Of a stretch of DNA of 64,000 nt, positions 61,115-64,000 are shown piece by piece. The stretch covers positions 124,001 through 188,000 of the forward strand of contig NZ_JACHEU010000003.1 in the NCBI RefSeq assembly GCF_014201615.1. The letters are read 5' to 3'. Under the pieces are notes generated by a model. It made no database searches. It worked only from the letters and a program-made list of their open reading frames with translations, and was not told the DNA's origin. Source of the DNA: Aquamicrobium lusatiense (GTDB lineage Bacteria > Pseudomonadota > Alphaproteobacteria > Rhizobiales > Rhizobiaceae). The position numbers and the translations under genes are program-made. How positions within the stretch are numbered: position 1 is the stretch's first letter; every line of letters begins with the position of its first letter.

Positions 61115-62188
61115 ATGCGTGCGTTGCGCTTTTATGCGGCGAAGGATCTGCGGGTGGAGGAGGTAGCCGCGCCGCCCGATCCCGGCCCGGATCAGGTGCT
61201 GATCGAAAACCGCTTCTGCGGCATCTGCGGCACCGATCTGCATGAATATGCCTATGGGCCGATCTTCATCCCCACCGAGCCGCATCCGTTCACCGGGGCA
61301 AGCGGCCCGCAGGTTCTGGGGCATGAGTTCGGCGGCGTGGTCAAGGCCGTCGGCGCGGATGTGACACATGTGAAGGTGGGCGACCGCGTCTCCGTGCAGC
61401 CGCTGATCATGCCGCGGGCGGGAGACTATTTCGCCGATCGCGGGCTTTATCACCTGAGCACCAGCCTCGCGCTGGCCGGTCTCTCCTGGCATTCGGGCGG
61501 CATGTCCGGTCAGGCGCTGCTCAACGGCTACAATGTGCAGCCGATCCCTGACGATCTGAGCGACGAGGAGGCGGCACTCATAGAGCCGACGGCCGTGGCG
61601 GTCTATGCCTGCGACCGCGGCGGCGTCACCGCCGGCAACAGCGTGCTGGTCACCGGCGCCGGCCCCATCGGCATCCTGACCGCGATGGCGGCAAGGGCGG
61701 CCGGCGCATCACAGATCTTCCTGTCCGACCTCAACGACACCCGCCTGCAGCTTGCGCGCGAGAAACTGGGCGAGGTCCGCACCATCAATCCGAAAACCGA
61801 GAATGTCGGCGATGTGGTTCGGGCCGAAACGGAAGGGAACGTCGGCTGCGACGTCGCCATAGAATGCGTCGGCAACGAGCACGCGCTGAAGAACTGCACC
61901 GATGCCGTGCGCAAGCAGGGCGTCGTGGTGCAGACCGGCCTGCACCCGCATGAGAACCCGCTCAACTGGTTCGATGTCACCTTCAAGGACATCGATATAA
62001 GGGGCTCGTGGGCCTATCCCACGCATTACTGGCCGCGTGTGGCGCGGCTGATCGCCAGCGGCCAGATACCGGCGGCCAGAATCGTGACCGCCACGATCGC
62101 ATTGGAGGATGCGGTCGCGGAAGGGTTCGACCGGCTGCTCGACCCGGCCGGCACCCAGCTCAAGATCCTGATCGATCTGAACAGATAG
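61115..62188 (+). CDS. Zinc-dependent alcohol dehydrogenase, 2,3-butanediol dehydrogenase-like
   Basis: A 357-residue medium-chain dehydrogenase. Catalytic zinc ligands are Cys in FCGICGTDLHEY (residue about 37) and His-Glu in LGHEFGG; the NAD loop is VTGAGPIGILTAM. The four-cysteine structural zinc loop is absent. The GGPIFIP-like YGPIFIPTEPHP stretch and C-terminal LKILIDLNR match butanediol dehydrogenases. It likely oxidises a secondary alcohol to a ketone. The start ATG at 61115 follows GGAGGAG. It is the first gene behind the -24/-12 promoter. Confidence 0.9.
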   Translation: MRALRFYAAKDLRVEEVAAPPDPGPDQVLIENRFCGICGTDLHEYAYGPIFIPTEPHPFTGASGPQVLGHEFGGVVKAVGADVTHVKVGDRVSVQPLIMPRAGDYFADRGLYHLSTSLALAGLSWHSGGMSGQALLNGYNVQPIPDDLSDEEAALIEPTAVAVYACDRGGVTAGNSVLVTGAGPIGILTAMAARAAGASQIFLSDLNDTRLQLAREKLGEVRTINPKTENVGDVVRAETEGNVGCDVAIECVGNEHALKNCTDAVRKQGVVVQTGLHPHENPLNWFDVTFKDIDIRGSWAYPTHYWPRVARLIASGQIPAARIVTATIALEDAVAEGFDRLLDPAGTQLKILIDLNR

Positions 62189-62247
62189 ACACATTTCACG
62201 GCCGGTTCCGGGAGGGCCGGCACAACTTTGCATGGGAGGAAATTGCA

Positions 62248-64000
62248 ATGCTTGAGAAAACCCCGACAGTGCGCGTGCAGGCCGTTCTCGACAAGTTCGG
62301 CGCGGCGCTGGAAGGCGGCCGCATCGATGAAGCCGTCTCGTTGTTCGCCGACGAATGCTACTGGCGCGATCTCGTCGCCTTCACCTGGAACATCAAAACC
62401 GTTGAAGGCCATGACGAGGTGCGCGACATGCTGCAATCCCAGTTGCAGCAGGTGAAGCCAACCAACTGGCAGGTAGCGGAAGGCGAAACCGCGACCGAAG
62501 CCGACGGCGTCACCGAAAGCTGGATCTCGTTCGAGACCGAAGTTGCGCGCGGCTATGGTCTCATTCGCCTGAAAAATGGCAGGATCTGGACACTTCTCAC
62601 CGTCATGTCGGAGCTGAAGGGGCATGAGGAAAAGGCCGGTTTCACCCGGCCGCTCGGTGCCAAGCACGGGCAGAACCTCGGTACGAAAACATGGAAGGAA
62701 GAGCGCGAGGAGGAAGAGCGCATGCTGGGCTACGAAAAGCAGCCCTATGTGCTGGTCATCGGCGGCGGGCAGGGCGGCATCGCGCTGGGTGCGCGGCTGC
62801 GCCAGCTTGGCGTTCCGACGATCATCGTCGAACGCAACGACCGGCCGGGCGATTCCTGGCGCAAGCGCTACAAGTCGCTCTGCCTGCACGATCCGGTCTG
62901 GTACGACCACCTGCCCTATATCGACTTTCCGAAGAACTGGCCCGTCTTCGCGCCCAAGGACAAGATCGGCGACTGGCTGGAATTCTACACCAAAGTCATG
63001 GAGCTGAATTACTGGACGCGCTCCACCGTCAAGTCCGCCAAATGGAATGAGGCAGACAAGGAGTGGACGGTCGTCATCGACCGCGATGGCGAGGAAATCG
63101 TGGTGCGACCGAAGCAGCTCGTGTTCGCCACGGGCATGTCCGGCAAGCCGAACATCCCGACCGTGAAGGGACAGGACCGCTTCAAAGGCGAGCAGCATCA
63201 TTCGTCCCGCCATCCGGGCCCGGATGGCTACAAGGGCAAGAAGGTGGTGGTCATCGGCTCCAACAATTCCGCCCATGACATCTGTGCCGCCCTTTATGAG
63301 GCCGGCGTCGACGTCACCATGGTGCAGCGATCCTCTACCCATATCGTGCGGTCAGAACCGCTGATGGAACATGGGCTCGGGGCGCTTTACTCAGAGCAGG
63401 CGCTGCAAAATGGCGTGACCACCGCCAAGGCGGACCTGATCTTCGCCTCGCTGCCCTATCGCATCATGAACGAGTTCCAGAAACCCATCTACGACAAGAT
63501 CCGCGAGATCGACGCCGACTTCTACGCGGCGCTCGAAAAGGCCGGCTTCCAGCTCGATTTCGGCGCCGACGGGTCGGGCCTGTTCCTCAAATATCTGCGG
63601 CGCGGCTCGGGATACTACATCGACATCGGCGCTTCGCAGCTCATCATCGACGGCAAGATCAGGCTCGCATCCGGCCAGATCGAGGAGATCACCGAGAATT
63701 CGGTGAAGCTCGCCAATGGCACGGAGCTGCCCGCCGACGTCATCGTCTATGCCACAGGCTACGGTTCGATGAACGGCTGGGTCGCCGACATCATCGACGC
63801 GGAGACGGCGGACAAGGTCGGCAAGGTGTGGGGGCTGGGTTCGGACACGCCCAAGGACCCCGGCCCGTGGGAAGGCGAGCAGCGCAACATGTGGAAGCCG
63901 ACGCAGCAGGAAGCGCTGTGGTTCCACGGCGGCAACCTGCACCAGTCGCGCCACTACTCGCAATATCTGTCCCTGCAACTGAAGGCGCGCATGGAAGGCA
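62248..64000 (+). CDS. Flavin-containing monooxygenase with N-terminal SnoaL-like domain (partial; cut by right edge)
   Basis: About 584 codons are visible with no stop. An N-terminal NTF2/SnoaL-like domain (about residues 1-130) precedes the flavoprotein. The FAD site is VIGGGQGGIALGARL near residue 170, and the NADPH site is VVVIGSNNSAHDICAALYEAG near 333. The group fingerprint reads FKGEQHHSSRH, close to FxGxxxHSxxY of FMO-type enzymes; a late ATG-type motif is YATGYGS. It may insert oxygen into the ketone made by the adjacent dehydrogenase, which is inference. The start ATG at 62248 follows GGGAGGAAA. Family length suggests only a few tens of residues are missing. Confidence 0.9.
   Translation, partial: MLEKTPTVRVQAVLDKFGAALEGGRIDEAVSLFADECYWRDLVAFTWNIKTVEGHDEVRDMLQSQLQQVKPTNWQVAEGETATEADGVTESWISFETEVARGYGLIRLKNGRIWTLLTVMSELKGHEEKAGFTRPLGAKHGQNLGTKTWKEEREEEERMLGYEKQPYVLVIGGGQGGIALGARLRQLGVPTIIVERNDRPGDSWRKRYKSLCLHDPVWYDHLPYIDFPKNWPVFAPKDKIGDWLEFYTKVMELNYWTRSTVKSAKWNEADKEWTVVIDRDGEEIVVRPKQLVFATGMSGKPNIPTVKGQDRFKGEQHHSSRHPGPDGYKGKKVVVIGSNNSAHDICAALYEAGVDVTMVQRSSTHIVRSEPLMEHGLGALYSEQALQNGVTTAKADLIFASLPYRIMNEFQKPIYDKIREIDADFYAALEKAGFQLDFGADGSGLFLKYLRRGSGYYIDIGASQLIIDGKIRLASGQIEEITENSVKLANGTELPADVIVYATGYGSMNGWVADIIDAETADKVGKVWGLGSDTPKDPGPWEGEQRNMWKPTQQEALWFHGGNLHQSRHYSQYLSLQLKARMEG

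Noticed and set aside
61115..62188. Loss of structural zinc cysteines in the alcohol dehydrogenase as an oddity
   Set aside because: From memory, butanediol dehydrogenases of this type commonly lack that loop, so it is probably a family trait.
1..64000. tRNA genes, CRISPR arrays, insertion sequences or phage integration sites
   Set aside because: None seen by eye. The short triplet repeats lack CRISPR-like spacing, and no transposase or integrase was recognised.

Overview
This 64-kb window is high-GC DNA from an alphaproteobacterium, most likely Hyphomicrobiales (Rhizobiales: Brucella, Mesorhizobium or Phyllobacteriaceae-like). The reasons are an Omp2/porin_2 type porin with the typical N-terminal signature, the density of ABC uptake operons with LysR/GntR/TetR regulators, and CTTGAC-type promoters. 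No genus can be named from sequence alone. There are no rRNA, tRNA or CRISPR features and no intact mobile elements. It reads as an accessory catabolic and transport region on a chromosome or large replicon.

Layout. (1) <1-1088: start of a sigma-54 activator, cut by the left edge. (2) 1317-7860, minus: one tightly overlapping operon of an SsuABC/NMT1-type transporter, a GntR regulator, an Ldh2-family dehydrogenase, a BAAT-family hydrolase and a DUF1684 protein. A palindromic operator lies in the spacer of its probable promoter. (3) 8316-11225: a membrane acyltransferase, an orphan HigA-like antitoxin, an SDR and an AhpD-like protein. (4) 11755-16259: a sulfur operon of O-acetylhomoserine sulfhydrylase, a sulfonate-type ABC transporter and a small membrane protein. 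(5) 16793-29454: two convergent operons whose outer promoters share nearly the same 50-bp promoter/operator block. One carries a thioesterase, a TetR regulator, a saccharopine-dehydrogenase-like protein and an acyl-CoA ligase. The other carries a peptide-type ABC transporter, an amidase and, probably, a porin. (6) 30144-41194: an M20 hydrolase, LysR, a DapA-family lyase, an SDR with altered active-site residues, an M81 metallopeptidase and a second, paralogous peptide-type ABC transporter. (7) 41362-43108: a TauE/SafE permease and a LysR. (8) 43393-54674: a ribose-type ABC operon in which one permease is fused to a strictosidine-synthase-like propeller and is followed by a degenerate copy of that propeller; then LysR, aldehyde dehydrogenase, SDR and an isopropylmalate-dehydrogenase-like enzyme. 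(9) 54813-58975: a TonB siderophore receptor with a YncE-like propeller, divergent from a TetR gene. (10) 59074->64000: a sigma-54 activator, a good upstream activating site and -24/-12 promoter, a zinc alcohol dehydrogenase and a flavin monooxygenase cut by the right edge.

The two strongest candidates for something new are the convergent unit of 16.8-29.4 kb, apparently controlled from both ends by one regulator, and the permease-propeller fusion with its pseudoenzyme partner at 45.5-48.7 kb. The substrates of all the transporters are unknown. Pathway statements are inferences from family and neighbourhood.
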